Below are positions 9,443 through 19,644 of a stretch of 64,000 nt of DNA, in pieces. Position numbers and translations under genes: made by a program. How positions within the stretch are numbered: the first letter of the stretch is position 1; each line of letters starts with the position of its first letter. Location of the stretch: assembly GCF_000686845.1 (NCBI RefSeq), contig NZ_JMLS01000009.1:1-64000 (forward strand). Reading direction: 5' to 3'. The DNA is from Paenibacillus sp. UNC451MF (GTDB taxonomy: Bacteria > Bacillota > Bacilli > Paenibacillales > NBRC-103111). The notes below the pieces were generated by a model. The model searched no databases, had not been told where the DNA came from, and saw only the letters and a program-made list of their open reading frames with translations.

Positions 9443-10408
9443 TTAATAGACACCTTCTTGCCCGAATCTTTTCGCAAGCCAGTTCGAGCCGAGTACAAGC
9501 AGCAGGCCGGCAGCCGATTTGAACAAACCAACCGCCGCACTATAGCTGTATTGAGCTTGGGTCAAGCCTTTTACATACACGTAGGTATCGAATACTTCAC
9601 CAACCTCGCGATTCGTCGGAGCCAGCATGAGGAAAATAGGCTCAAAGCCCGAGTCCAGGAAATGTCCGAGGCGAAGTATCAGCAGGATGCTGATGGTATT
9701 CCGAATCGCTGGAAGCGTAATATGCCACAACTGACGCCAGCGTCCCGCCCCGTCGATACGCGCCGCTTCATACAGCTGCATATCTACGCCGGACAAGGCT
9801 GCCAGGAAGATGATGGTACCCCACCCTGCTTCCTTCCATATGGATTGAGTCACGATGATCGCCCTGAACCATTCCGGTTCAAGCAGAAAGGCAATTTTTT
9901 CTCCCGAGATCTTATAAATCCATTCATTCACAATACCGTTCTCCGTTGTCAGCAGCATGTAGAAAATCCCTGCGACGACAACCCATGATACGAAATGCGG
10001 GATATAAACGAACATTTGCACGAAGCGTTTAAACCGTTCCGAACGAAGTTCATTTAGCATAAGGGCCAGTAGGATCGGCAGCGGGAAGAAAAAAATCATG
10101 TTATACAACGCAAGCACAACCGTATTCCGGAACAGCATCCAAAATTGAGGCTCTCCGAAAAAACGTTCAAAATGCTTTAAGCCTACCCAGGGGCTATGTT
10201 TGAATCCGAGATAGGGCTTATAATCCTGGAACGCCATCATGATGCCGTACATCGGAACATATTTGAATACTATGAAATAAACGATTCCGGGCAGCAGCAT
10301 CATATACAGCCATTTGTCCCGAATTACATTTCTAACCCGTGCCCTCGCAGAGATGTACCAGGCTTTCATTTCTCTCCGCCCAGCGGGCAATGTCGAATCC
10401 ATCTTCAT
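9443..10408 (-). CDS. yteP: Carbohydrate ABC permease, LplB/YteP type
   Basis: 321 residues from the ATG at 10408, chosen because GGGGGA lies seven bases before it; the frame is open 23 codons further upstream with no site. Membrane-spanning, starting DKWLYMMLLPGIVYFIVFKYVPMYG in the LplB pattern, with the EAA coupling loop YEAARIDGAGRWRQLWHITLP. It is the first importer subunit. The AraC-type regulator gene lies 227 bp upstream in the same direction, as ytdP does near yteP in B. subtilis. Confidence 0.85.
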   Translation of the reverse strand: MKMDSTLPAGRREMKAWYISARARVRNVIRDKWLYMMLLPGIVYFIVFKYVPMYGIMMAFQDYKPYLGFKHSPWVGLKHFERFFGEPQFWMLFRNTVVLALYNMIFFFPLPILLALMLNELRSERFKRFVQMFVYIPHFVSWVVVAGIFYMLLTTENGIVNEWIYKISGEKIAFLLEPEWFRAIIVTQSIWKEAGWGTIIFLAALSGVDMQLYEAARIDGAGRWRQLWHITLPAIRNTISILLILRLGHFLDSGFEPIFLMLAPTNREVGEVFDTYVYVKGLTQAQYSYSAAVGLFKSAAGLLLVLGSNWLAKRFGQEGVY

Positions 10409-10635
10409 GTGGGCTTCCCCCAGCTCCGTGATGTCCCCATTATCCGACGCCTGCCGATGTATTGCTATAACTAGCATTTAACTCTCTTGGCGCGATAACG
10501 TTAAGATAAACGGATAGCTGGAACCGATTCGACAATAGTCTGCATATAACTTCATCATGCCTCTAAATAAAACTTGCAGGGCATTTAGTTATCTCAGGCA
10601 TATGCGTGCTGCGTAGATTCCACTGAGAGCCTGTT

Positions 10636-12984
10636 CTACGGATGCTCCTTATCCAGCAATTCTCTATATTGTCCGGGTGTCGTACCGAATGTTTTACGAA
10701 AGGTACGAATAAAAGCACTAATGTTCTTATATTGAAGCTTCTCGCCGATTTCGGAAATTTTCATTGTCGTTGTCTCCAGCATGACCTTCGCCATATTCAT
10801 TCGGTATTCGGACAAGTAATCGCTGAACGAAATACCCATTTCTTTTTTGAATACTCGGCTTAAGTAAACTGGGTGAAAATTCAACTTTGCTGCACACGAC
10901 TCCAATGATATTTCTCCGTCATACAGATCGTGGATCATTTTGACGATACGGTCAGCAATGTTTATATACTGGGTATCCGCCTTCTCCGAAAGCATTTTGA
11001 TAATCGGAGCAAACAGTCTGGACTGGAACCAAAGAGCAATTTCCTCTCGGGTTTGCAGCTTCAATAAACGTTCAACCGCACTTTCCCCATCTAATATTTT
11101 CCTTACGGAAACTCCTTGGTCTTGAACAATATGCAATACTCGCGACATGAGCTGAACAAGCAATATATGATGCTCATTCATAAAGCCGTCTTTATTCAGA
11201 ACAGACGATAAATACTGGTTAAAGATATCTACGGCTTTCTCCAACTTAACCTCCTGAAGCGCTTGGATAAGCTGGTCCTCCATCAGCTTCAAATGAGCAT
11301 ATACGGCAGATTCAACCTCTTCGTTGTTCTCGATATCCTCGTAATGAGCAATAATATCGGGGCCTAGACTTATTCTGCATTTCAAGGCAGCCATACTTTC
11401 ACCGTAAGCTTTAACCGTTTCTGATAATTGGCTGAATGCTCTGCTGATCCCGATGCTTACCTGAAGCTGTAAATACTGTTCTACCTTCGACTTAATCAAT
11501 TCCGCACACTGATACAAATAGGCCTTCAATTGTTCCGGTTCTTCGTTTGCTATTGCCAGCAAAGTGACTTGGGAGGTACCGAGCAGTATTGGGCTGAACC
11601 TTGTCCCTGCGGGCAGCAGCTCCCCTACGATATTATTGACAGCGAATAAAAGCAGCTCCCGATCCTGCTCCTGATACCTCGTATCCTGCAGATTATCGAT
11701 TTGTAACGTAAGCACACCCAAACGCTTCCATTCCGTTGGGAACCCGTACAGCTCGGAACGATAGACAATATCGCCTTCAGAAATTTGGTCTGTGAACAGC
11801 TTCAGCACAAAAAATTCCTTCAAATGTCCGGATTGCCCCTGCATCTGCTGCTCCAGACGGCTGCGGGACACAGCCAACGTCTCTATGCTTTCCTTGATGT
11901 ATTCCAGCTCATCCCTTTTTATGCCTTCATGCGGAGAATACTCTGGTTCGATCTTTTGAGTTAATTCAAGCAAATTGCGTATCGGCGAATACATGCGTCG
12001 GCTTCCGAAATAGCCGATGATTAAAACAATGATGAGTATAAATGCACATGCAGCAGCTGTAAGTATGGCGATTTTTTTCGTATCCTTTGTAATCTCAGCA
12101 ATTGAGACTACGGAGACATAGGTCCATCCGTTATAACCCGACGCCCGGTATAGTACGGCAACTTCCTTCCCATTCAGCTTAGCATTGAGAAACCCCTGCT
12201 TTTGCGGCAAGCTGCCAACCTGTTCTAGGACAGTACGGTTAATATCTGCATAAGCTGTTTTTTGTTCAGAGGATGACAAAAAAGCTTGGCCTGTTGAATC
12301 CAAAATATAATTACTATTGCTTCCCGGGATGCTATTCGGCGTTAGGATGGATCGAATGTCAGCCGCAGCTATCTGAATAATGAGAAGCCCTCTCGGCGTG
12401 TTCGTTCTCGGCAGCAACGGAATTTTCTCAACCAGACTGACCGTATCCAGTGTCTTGGTCTGACCTGACTTCGGAGAATGGACGGGAGCATCTTCATCGG
12501 ACGAGTCTCTTGAAGGGGCAGTCCACTTCGTCGTACTCCAGAACATGCTAGCCGGATAGGCGGCATAGTTGAGAAATTCACTTTTGTTTTCATACTCGCT
12601 TAATTTCTTCATGACCCCGAGGTTCACGGCCCAATCCTTTTCCAGGTTCACAAGATAAGCCTGTTTGATAACGGAGGTGGACTGCAAATTAGTCAGCTCG
12701 GTGGTAAGCTCCCTTACCTGTATGAAATCTTCACCTGTAAGAGATCCGTTCATAGCCGCTTGCACTAAAGATGAATTAGCCAGCTGAGTTGCAGACATCT
12801 CTAATGATTTCAACATTTGCTCAACCCTCATTTGGGTTTGCAGCAGCAGCTGCATATTGCCCTCATTGACCTTTTTCTCCATATCCTGCGATGCCATATA
12901 ATAAGAAACAAGACCAATAAACACGGTTGGCAGCGCCCCGAGCAGAAGACTGAAGCTAAGCAGCCGCACTAAAAATTTGGACAT
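10636..12984 (-). CDS. Membrane-bound AraC-family regulator (YtdP/YesS type)
   Basis: 782 residues. A membrane span at about 9-30, then an extracytoplasmic sensor region (30-305), a second span near 306-327 (AAACAFILIIVLIIGYFG), a HAMP-like linker, a middle region and two AraC helix-turn-helix motifs in the last 100 residues (ISLESCAAKLNFHPVYLSRVF; KISEIGEKLQYKNISAFIRTF). Such one-component receptors sense extracellular sugars and activate the adjacent importer. The size and place match B. subtilis YtdP. It should regulate yteP-ytcP-yteR and possibly the pectinase. AAGGGGA precedes the ATG. Confidence 0.85.
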   Translation of the reverse strand: MSKFLVRLLSFSLLLGALPTVFIGLVSYYMASQDMEKKVNEGNMQLLLQTQMRVEQMLKSLEMSATQLANSSLVQAAMNGSLTGEDFIQVRELTTELTNLQSTSVIKQAYLVNLEKDWAVNLGVMKKLSEYENKSEFLNYAAYPASMFWSTTKWTAPSRDSSDEDAPVHSPKSGQTKTLDTVSLVEKIPLLPRTNTPRGLLIIQIAAADIRSILTPNSIPGSNSNYILDSTGQAFLSSSEQKTAYADINRTVLEQVGSLPQKQGFLNAKLNGKEVAVLYRASGYNGWTYVSVVSIAEITKDTKKIAILTAAACAFILIIVLIIGYFGSRRMYSPIRNLLELTQKIEPEYSPHEGIKRDELEYIKESIETLAVSRSRLEQQMQGQSGHLKEFFVLKLFTDQISEGDIVYRSELYGFPTEWKRLGVLTLQIDNLQDTRYQEQDRELLLFAVNNIVGELLPAGTRFSPILLGTSQVTLLAIANEEPEQLKAYLYQCAELIKSKVEQYLQLQVSIGISRAFSQLSETVKAYGESMAALKCRISLGPDIIAHYEDIENNEEVESAVYAHLKLMEDQLIQALQEVKLEKAVDIFNQYLSSVLNKDGFMNEHHILLVQLMSRVLHIVQDQGVSVRKILDGESAVERLLKLQTREEIALWFQSRLFAPIIKMLSEKADTQYINIADRIVKMIHDLYDGEISLESCAAKLNFHPVYLSRVFKKEMGISFSDYLSEYRMNMAKVMLETTTMKISEIGEKLQYKNISAFIRTFRKTFGTTPGQYRELLDKEHP

Positions 12985-13130
12985 TTTCTATATCCCCTTC
13001 CCTTGCGGTGCAACCGTTTGTTCGAGCATAAGTAGGCCGTTTCATTGTCGATTCACGGCTGGATCGCTGTACATGCCCTTGCACTGCTGACATTGTCTTG
13101 CTATGCTAGGCGATGAGGGGGGAACCCGCA

Positions 13131-13973
13131 TTGAAAACGGATTTTGAAATCCATTTTTCCAAGCAAGCCGAGAATCCGGCGATGGATATGTACCATTACC
13201 ATGACTTTTATGAAATTTATTATTTGTTCGGTGGAGAACGCTACTACTATTTAGAAAACCATATATATCACGTAACCAAAGGCTCCGTTGTATTCGTAAA
13301 CAAGAATGATATTCATAAAACGCTCGAAGGCGGAATCGGGCATGACCGTGCGGTTCTCTACTTTACTGACCGGTTTTTAAGCCGCTTCCAGCCGGAACAG
13401 CTGAGCTTACTCCTGTCACCGTTTCGCTCAAGCAGCAAGGTGATCCCTTTTAATAATCAGCAGCAGAGCTACATTGAGAATCTTCTTTTTCAGATGAAAA
13501 AAGAGTATTTGGACACCAAGCTGCCGGGCCGAGCGGAATTCTTCGAGGCGCTGCTTGTCCAGCTGCTGCTCTATATGTCCCGGATATGCATGGAGTCCGA
13601 GCAAATAACGCCAAAGCCTATGGATGGCAAAATGACGGAGATTATCGGCTACTGCAATGAGCATTACAGGAAACCGCTTACTCTTGAAACAGTCTCATCC
13701 CAATTTTTCATAAGCCCGTACTATTTCAGCCGCTTATTCAAACGATCCACAGGATTCCACTTTCCGGAATACATTAATACACTGCGTATTCGAGAGGCTC
13801 AAAGAATATTAAGGGAAGAACACGGTAAAATGATCGATATTGCCGAGATGGTAGGATATTCCACCATCACGCATTTTAATCGTACGTTCAAACAAGTAAC
13901 GGGTATGGCACCGCTTACGTACAAGAAAATGATTCAAATCGCTCCACATAGGAACACCCACAGCGAAAAATAA
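13131..13973 (+). CDS. AraC-family regulator with cupin sensor domain
   Basis: 280 residues from a TTG at 13131. GAGGGGGG ends eight bases before it, while the upstream in-frame ATG at 13113 lies inside that binding site, so TTG is preferred. An N-terminal cupin barrel (HYHDFYEIYYLFGGERYYY) is followed by two HTH motifs (LTLETVSSQFFISPYYFSRLF; IDIAEMVGYSTITHFNRTF). It is soluble and divergent from the membrane AraC gene, convergent with the glycosidase operon. A likely role is control of neighbouring pectin genes; no operator is recognised. Confidence 0.82.
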   Translation: MKTDFEIHFSKQAENPAMDMYHYHDFYEIYYLFGGERYYYLENHIYHVTKGSVVFVNKNDIHKTLEGGIGHDRAVLYFTDRFLSRFQPEQLSLLLSPFRSSSKVIPFNNQQQSYIENLLFQMKKEYLDTKLPGRAEFFEALLVQLLLYMSRICMESEQITPKPMDGKMTEIIGYCNEHYRKPLTLETVSSQFFISPYYFSRLFKRSTGFHFPEYINTLRIREAQRILREEHGKMIDIAEMVGYSTITHFNRTFKQVTGMAPLTYKKMIQIAPHRNTHSEK

Positions 13974-13981
13974 AGATGGAT

Positions 13982-14009
13982 ACGGGACCGGCATTGCTAC
14001 CGGTCCCGT
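13982..14009. terminator. Shared hairpin between convergent AraC and GH43 genes
   Basis: CGGGACCGG pairs perfectly with CCGGTCCCG around an 8-base loop. The T run is poor on both sides, so it may end either transcript weakly. Confidence 0.55.
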
Positions 14010-14022
14010 TGATGTATCCCAT

Positions 14023-15588
14023 CTATTCGATTCGGAACCAATCGAAATCCGCAAAGCCTTGGGCGCTCGATGCAGCGTCTTGCTTCAAGCAGAACAATCC
14101 CAGCTTGGCACCAACCCAGTGACCCGGAATCGCTTCGAAGACGTCACCGATTGCAGTAAACGTAGTGCCGTCCAAGCTGTATTCGAAAGTGCATTGAGCT
14201 TCGAGCACGACCTTCACTTTGAAATATACCGTCTTCGCGGAAGCTGGTATCGAGACTGTCTCAGCCGTTTCCTCAGAGGAACCTTCCTTGTTGCCGCTCC
14301 CTTTAACGAATACAAGCTGCAGCCCTTCCTCTAAAGACTCCAAGGCAACATAACGGTAATCGTGGCCGAACACCGTCAAGCCGGCCCGTTCATGTGCAGC
14401 CCCTGGCGTGAACTCCAGCTTGGCTGTTGCTGTCAACTCCGGCGCCGGAAGCTTCTGGCAAAGAATGCTTGGCACATCATAGAACGTGCTTGTTCCTTCC
14501 CTTAGCGGCTGCGCATGCAGTCGAAGATGCCCCGGGCGATCTTCCAGAGAGTACCATTCCGCACGGTTATTCGCCTGCCACTGCCATTGGAGTCCCAATA
14601 CAGACTTGTCGAACTCATCGCTAGTGTCTGGCACCGCTGACTGATACTCATGTCCAACATTCGGTTTTTTATGAACAAGCACCGGCTCACCGATCCCGTC
14701 CCCGTTCGTATCGATGCCCATAACCGGCCAATCGTTCTCCCAGGACATCGGCTGTAAATGAGCAATCCGTCCGTACGCCTCACGGTCCTGGAAGTGAATG
14801 AACCAGGATTCACCCGACTCCAGCTCCACGTAGCCTCCCTGATGCGGGCCGTTAACAATGGAATCTCCCTGATGTAGAACAATTTTATCCTCATAAGGTC
14901 CAAAAATGTTTTTGGAGCGTAAAATCGTTTGCCATCCTACCGATACCCCGCCTGCAGGTGCAAAAATATAGTAATATCCGTTGCGCTTGTAAAATTTCGG
15001 GCCTTCGAGAGTAGGGTGATTTTCCGTACCGTCAAAAATCAAAGTCCCTTCATCCAATAGTTCCGTACCGTCTGGCTTCATCCGGCAAACCTGAAGCTTG
15101 CTTTTGATGCCGCAGCGGCTTTTTGCAAAAGCATGGACAAGATAAGCTTGACCATCCTCATCCCAGAACGGACATGTATCGATATAGCCTTTGACTTCCT
15201 TAACCAAATGGAGCGGAGTCCAAGGGCCCGCAGGATCGGTTGCCGTCGTCATGAAAATCCCTTCATCTGGAGCGCCAAAGTAAATCCAAAATTTCCCGTC
15301 GTGATGACGAATGCTTGGGGCCCAGACTCCGTCTCCGTGGCGTACGCCGTCAAACTCTTTTGGCAGCTCTTGGATTGCGTGTCCGATAAGCGTCCAGTTG
15401 ACTAAATCCTTCGAATGTAGGATAGGAAGTCCTGGTGTGCTATTGAAGCTGGATGCGGTCATGTAGAAGTCTTCTCCTACACGAATAACATCGGGGTCCG
15501 AATAATCGGCATAAATAATCGGATTACGGTAGGTTCCGTCGCCTAAGTCGGCGTACCAAACCGGCTTTTGTTGACTGCTGACACTCAT
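14023..15588 (-). CDS. GH43 glycosidase (beta-xylosidase/arabinofuranosidase type)
   Basis: 521 residues. The five-bladed GH43 domain covers about 10-310: SDPDVIRVGEDFYM with the catalytic base Asp near 30, DTCPFWDEDG with the pKa-tuning Asp near 136, and HPTLEGPKFYKR with the acid Glu near 193. A C-terminal concanavalin-like domain (about 330-521, TSDEFDKSVLGLQWQW) is typical of the large GH43 xylosidases. There is no signal peptide, so it is cytoplasmic. The ATG at 15588 is preferred over a TTG at 15597 that almost touches the GGAG site. It is last in the operon, 15 bp after the GH28 gene. It probably trims arabinose or xylose from pectin side chains. Confidence 0.87.
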   Translation of the reverse strand: MSVSSQQKPVWYADLGDGTYRNPIIYADYSDPDVIRVGEDFYMTASSFNSTPGLPILHSKDLVNWTLIGHAIQELPKEFDGVRHGDGVWAPSIRHHDGKFWIYFGAPDEGIFMTTATDPAGPWTPLHLVKEVKGYIDTCPFWDEDGQAYLVHAFAKSRCGIKSKLQVCRMKPDGTELLDEGTLIFDGTENHPTLEGPKFYKRNGYYYIFAPAGGVSVGWQTILRSKNIFGPYEDKIVLHQGDSIVNGPHQGGYVELESGESWFIHFQDREAYGRIAHLQPMSWENDWPVMGIDTNGDGIGEPVLVHKKPNVGHEYQSAVPDTSDEFDKSVLGLQWQWQANNRAEWYSLEDRPGHLRLHAQPLREGTSTFYDVPSILCQKLPAPELTATAKLEFTPGAAHERAGLTVFGHDYRYVALESLEEGLQLVFVKGSGNKEGSSEETAETVSIPASAKTVYFKVKVVLEAQCTFEYSLDGTTFTAIGDVFEAIPGHWVGAKLGLFCLKQDAASSAQGFADFDWFRIE

Positions 15589-15603
15589 GGTTTCCAATCT
15601 CCT

Positions 15604-17091
15604 TTATTTAGATGATGTCTCGAACACATATGATCGAGGCCCTTCGCACTCCTTGCCTGCCGCGTCTTCAAAGCGAATGTTTCGGCAGTTGCGTTCCTTA
15701 AACTCTGTACCCGGCTTAGCGGCTACCTGCACTTCACGGAACACCAAGTTCTCCGCATCGATACAGGTCAGTCCTTCGTCCGCAGCGACGGTCACTCTCT
15801 CAAAGCGCAAATTTTGCAAAAGCATTTCCGGAAGTCCGCGGATAAAAATCCCCTTTTCAGCTCCGGAACAGTAAGTGTCCGTTATCGAAATGTTCCGGAA
15901 GCATGGCGTTTCCTCCGTCACCGGAGCCATATCGGCGTATTCCTGCTTAATCTCGTAATACATATCAAATACAATTGCGTCTTTAATAATATCTTTCATC
16001 CATACATTGGATATTTTGATATTTTCAACGATTCCCCCGCGTCCCCGGGTGCTTTTGAAGCGCAACCCGTTATCGGTACCGATAAACGTACAGTCCGATA
16101 CGTCCACATGCCGGACGCCGCCAGACATTTCGCTGCCGACTGTAAAACCACCGTGGCCATGGTACACCGTACAATTGCGGATCGTCACGTATTCGGTTGG
16201 CACGCCTGTCCGCCGTCCCTGCTCGTTCTTCCCTGATTTGAGACAGATCGCGTCGTCACCAACATCGAAGGTTGAATCCATGACATTAGCATACCGGCAT
16301 GATTCCAGGTCAAGCCCGTCTCCATTAACGGAATGCCATGGATTGCGCACCGTGACATGACGGATCGTTATATGCTCACACAACCGAGGATGCAAGTTCC
16401 AGCTTCCGGAGTTCTGGAAGGTCGGCCCATCCAGCAGCACGCCGCTGCAGCCAGTCAGTCCAACCAAAACCGGCCGCAAATACACTTTATATGGCTCATA
16501 GGCAGCTATCTCCATATTCCCCTCAGCCTGAAGAGCCTCCGTTACACGCCTTCCGTCGCTGGCTTCCTGCGTCGGCCACCATAAATTGTTGGCATCAACG
16601 AAGCCGCCTGAAGCCACAATGTGTCTCCACTGCCGATCGGTCATCTTGTGCTTTTTGACGCAGCGCCAGGCATCCCCAGAGCCGTCAAAAATTCCTGGGC
16701 CCGTAATAGCAACGTCAATCAAGTTTTCACCATAGATAGGAGGCATAGCCCGTACAGCCTGCAGCCCCTCATAATTGCTCGGAATGAGCGGATAATCGTC
16801 AAAATCGCGGCTGAAGGTAACTAGAGCCCCTGCCTCAGCGTGCAATCTTACTTTGCTCTGCAAAATAATAGGACCTGTCAGCCAAATCCCCTTGGGGATG
16901 ATAACGGTTCCCCCTCCGGCAGCGGCGCACGCCGTCACTGCTTCATTAAAAGCATCTGTATTTTTAACTATCCCGTCGCCTATTGCTCCGTAGTCGGTAA
17001 CGGAACAGGTCCATTCTGGGAATATGGGGATGCGGACATCCTCTGCACGGAAACCCGCACCGCCCGCTTCAACGATACGTTGCTCAGTCAT
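15604..17091 (-). CDS. GH28 polygalacturonase-family hydrolase
   Basis: 495 residues from the ATG at 17091 with AAGGAG seven bases before it; the frame is open further upstream but without a site. Right-handed beta-helix with GH28 motifs in order: VTDYGAIGDG, NGDGLDLES near 255, DDAICLKSG near 279, GHGGFTVGSEMSGG near 311 and NGLRFKSTRGRGG near 342. There is no signal peptide, pointing to an intracellular exo-acting enzyme such as galacturan 1,4-alpha-galacturonidase or a rhamnogalacturonan-oligosaccharide hydrolase. It lies between the GH101-like and GH43 genes. Confidence 0.9.
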   Translation of the reverse strand: MTEQRIVEAGGAGFRAEDVRIPIFPEWTCSVTDYGAIGDGIVKNTDAFNEAVTACAAAGGGTVIIPKGIWLTGPIILQSKVRLHAEAGALVTFSRDFDDYPLIPSNYEGLQAVRAMPPIYGENLIDVAITGPGIFDGSGDAWRCVKKHKMTDRQWRHIVASGGFVDANNLWWPTQEASDGRRVTEALQAEGNMEIAAYEPYKVYLRPVLVGLTGCSGVLLDGPTFQNSGSWNLHPRLCEHITIRHVTVRNPWHSVNGDGLDLESCRYANVMDSTFDVGDDAICLKSGKNEQGRRTGVPTEYVTIRNCTVYHGHGGFTVGSEMSGGVRHVDVSDCTFIGTDNGLRFKSTRGRGGIVENIKISNVWMKDIIKDAIVFDMYYEIKQEYADMAPVTEETPCFRNISITDTYCSGAEKGIFIRGLPEMLLQNLRFERVTVAADEGLTCIDAENLVFREVQVAAKPGTEFKERNCRNIRFEDAAGKECEGPRSYVFETSSK

Positions 17092-17240
17092 TGCGAAGCT
17101 CCTTTTTTCTCTCCAAATAAGGCCGGATCCGACTTGCTGCATGCAATATCATTGTAAAGCAATCCCTTAGCGACGTTCTACACAATACATGCTCAGAATA
17201 ATGCAACTTAACAATTCTTGCGCTCGGGCTGCCAGGAAAT

Positions 17241-19382
17241 CTAGCGATTTACGGGTTCCATCCCCACCGGGAATAAGGATACACCCTGATCCGCTTGTAA
17301 AGTCAGCTTGATTGTCCCGTTGATTATAGGAAGTTGGATGGGCTCCCCTGTAAGCCCCTCAAGACCGATCTCATATAGAACAGCTTGAGATATTTCGTTC
17401 CAGGTATCCGGAAGCCTCCATTCCTTGTCGGTATATCCCTGCTTGCTGTAAGCAATCCATTCTATAGCATCCTTGTTCCACAGTGCGGGGAACAAGACGT
17501 CGTCTCCATCCCTAAGCAATCGGTTTGCTTGCTTAATGATGCGATAATTGTCCTTGTTGGAGCTTGTGACCTGCTCCGAGAAATGAAGGGTGCCGGATTC
17601 ATCCGTCAGCCTGTCCAATCGGTTCAAGAAGTACCATGGCAGTGTATTCAGCGCAAAATCTTGAAGGAAACCGGCAAGCAAGATAGGGTCCTTCTTCATG
17701 ATGCTCTCACCGAGCATACTGGTGCCAAAACGCGGATCGCCTCCGTCACCTCCACAATACAAGCTGGCTGGAATCTTTAGCTGCTCCTCCGCTTGGAACC
17801 GGACATGCCATGCAAACGGCTGAAGTCCGATCAATGGATCACTGCGGTAGCTTTTGTCGAATTCAGCTGTAAAATCGATCCCTCGATCCCGGAAATAACG
17901 GATGATCTGCTTCTGGGCCTCAATCTCCTTCTCTACTGGGATGCCGTGATACGGGCTAATCGGATCGATCTGCTGCTGTGGGATATGCTGGTGAAACGCA
18001 TCCACGTGAATCGTGCCTGCCTCTTGTACGGGAAGAAGTTGAAGCAGCTGATCGATGCGTCGTTGTGTCAATCCCTCTTCCCACTCGCGAGTGTAGCTGA
18101 TCGGGTAGCCCCATACATAAGTGCGAAGACTCCCATCCTCCAATCTGGCAATAACATCCTTGTCCACGTATTCCTGCCATAACGGGCTTGTATCGCTGGC
18201 ATCCAGCAAATTGATATGCAGGCTGACCGTCGTATGGTATTGCCGCGCTTCGCTCATCAGCCATTTCAAGCTGTCTTCCGCCGTCGCATCCTCCCTGCGC
18301 TTCAGCTTTTCATTAACGACATGAAGCGCCGGATAGCCAGTATCATGTCCTTCGAACTGCCAGCCAACAAGGTAGATGATCTTGGGGATACCTCTTGTTA
18401 TTCGGTCGACCCTTTTCATGATATCAAGCGCCTGCTCAAAAGTAATGAATACCTCTCCTTTACGGTCGGCCATGAACATTTTCATCGCTAGCGTTTGATG
18501 ATACGCATGGTTGAAAGGCTGATCCGGTGCAAACTCCACCGTACAGGACGCCTCGGCCGTCCGGGTCGTGCCATCCATAGTAACAAGTGCCGTAACCGTT
18601 GCTGTCCCTGCTGACTCAAGCTTTGTCCCTGCTTGTACTACCGCACCTTTTGATGTCGGCTGAACTGCTGCGATCCTATTGGCATTGCTCGTTATGTACT
18701 GGATTTGCGCATGCCGAAGATCAGCTTCACTTCCATCAGACATCTTGCCGCTCAACGTTAGTTCCGCCCGGCCGTCCAGACGCAGCAGTGATGTATCCGC
18801 TGTCAAAGTGACGGATTCTAACCGCAAGCCCGAATTCATCTTATCCTCGTTAGCCAGCAGTGCGGTGATGGAACGATGCAGCCTAGCCTGAACCGTATCG
18901 ACCGCATCTTGGCCCAATCCAGGGTTTGTACACACACTCTCCGCTTCATGGATAGCGTCCCCCAATGCTTTCAGCAGCTCCATACTGTAAGACGCCGAAT
19001 CCCGATCCGCTGCCTCATAATGCTGCTTAGCCTGCGCTAGCACGCTTTGCAGCGATGCAGTCTGAATGGATGCCGATGATGCAATACCAGGTATGACAAG
19101 CTGCAGAGGCTGTGTCTTGGCTGAAGCGCCATTCGCTTGCTCCGTCACTTCAAGCACCAGCACCACTACGGTATCCTGCCCGATGACCGGGAAAATTTGA
19201 GCATCCTTCGGTACTACATCTTCTCGGCTCGAGCTTACGATCTGGATCTCAAACCCCGCAGGCATAGTCGGTAGTGCGAGAATGGTTTGCCCCTGGGTGG
19301 GAGCGTCTAAAGACTGAATAGATGCCGCTATAGCTGCGGCGGATGATTCCGGTTTAGTCCCCTGATGACCTGATAAGTACAT
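17241..19382 (-). CDS. GH101-like putative glycosidase with Ig-like domain, no signal peptide
   Basis: 713 residues. Residues 1-200 are an uncertain region with a helical FIVAR-like part. About 205-305 is a Big_2-type Ig domain (RLESVTLTADTSLLRLDGRAEL, read in parts). About 310-690 resembles the catalytic barrel of GH101 endo-alpha-N-acetylgalactosaminidases: PKIIYLVGWQFEGHDTGYP, TIHVDAFHQH and DFTAEFDKSY. The Asp of HVDAF and the Glu of TAEF are candidate nucleophile and acid/base; this is inference. The Ig and helical parts are usual in secreted enzymes, yet no signal peptide precedes the ATG, which has a good AAGGAAG site. It leads the GH28-GH43 operon, so a role on pectin side chains is likelier than on mucin. 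Confidence 0.6.
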   Translation of the reverse strand: MYLSGHQGTKPESSAAAIAASIQSLDAPTQGQTILALPTMPAGFEIQIVSSSREDVVPKDAQIFPVIGQDTVVVLVLEVTEQANGASAKTQPLQLVIPGIASSASIQTASLQSVLAQAKQHYEAADRDSASYSMELLKALGDAIHEAESVCTNPGLGQDAVDTVQARLHRSITALLANEDKMNSGLRLESVTLTADTSLLRLDGRAELTLSGKMSDGSEADLRHAQIQYITSNANRIAAVQPTSKGAVVQAGTKLESAGTATVTALVTMDGTTRTAEASCTVEFAPDQPFNHAYHQTLAMKMFMADRKGEVFITFEQALDIMKRVDRITRGIPKIIYLVGWQFEGHDTGYPALHVVNEKLKRREDATAEDSLKWLMSEARQYHTTVSLHINLLDASDTSPLWQEYVDKDVIARLEDGSLRTYVWGYPISYTREWEEGLTQRRIDQLLQLLPVQEAGTIHVDAFHQHIPQQQIDPISPYHGIPVEKEIEAQKQIIRYFRDRGIDFTAEFDKSYRSDPLIGLQPFAWHVRFQAEEQLKIPASLYCGGDGGDPRFGTSMLGESIMKKDPILLAGFLQDFALNTLPWYFLNRLDRLTDESGTLHFSEQVTSSNKDNYRIIKQANRLLRDGDDVLFPALWNKDAIEWIAYSKQGYTDKEWRLPDTWNEISQAVLYEIGLEGLTGEPIQLPIINGTIKLTLQADQGVSLFPVGMEPVNR

Positions 19383-19644
19383 TCAGACTTCACTTCCTTT
19401 TTTTCAATTTAAGTTCGGCTGTAATCAGGATCTGTTAGAAGCTTTCAGACAGCCATGTATTAATGATCAGCATAACTTATCTGACAAGTTCCGTAAACCA
19501 CATTGCCTCATAGTTAATCCCTGTATTCGGTGTCGGCAAGAAACTATGATATATTGAAATAAACCTCTGTTAAAGTTTCGAAAGAGGAGCGACTACATAC
19601 ACAATCAGAAGAACCCAAACTATTATTTTTGAGGTGAATCGTTT

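Noticed and set aside
10409-10635. Terminator or operator between the membrane AraC gene and yteP
   Set aside because: Only weak hairpins without T runs (for example CGTAGA/TCTACG) and no clear promoter could be read.
15589-15597. TTG at 15597 as start of the GH43 gene
   Set aside because: It is one base from the GGAG site; ATG 15588 has proper spacing.
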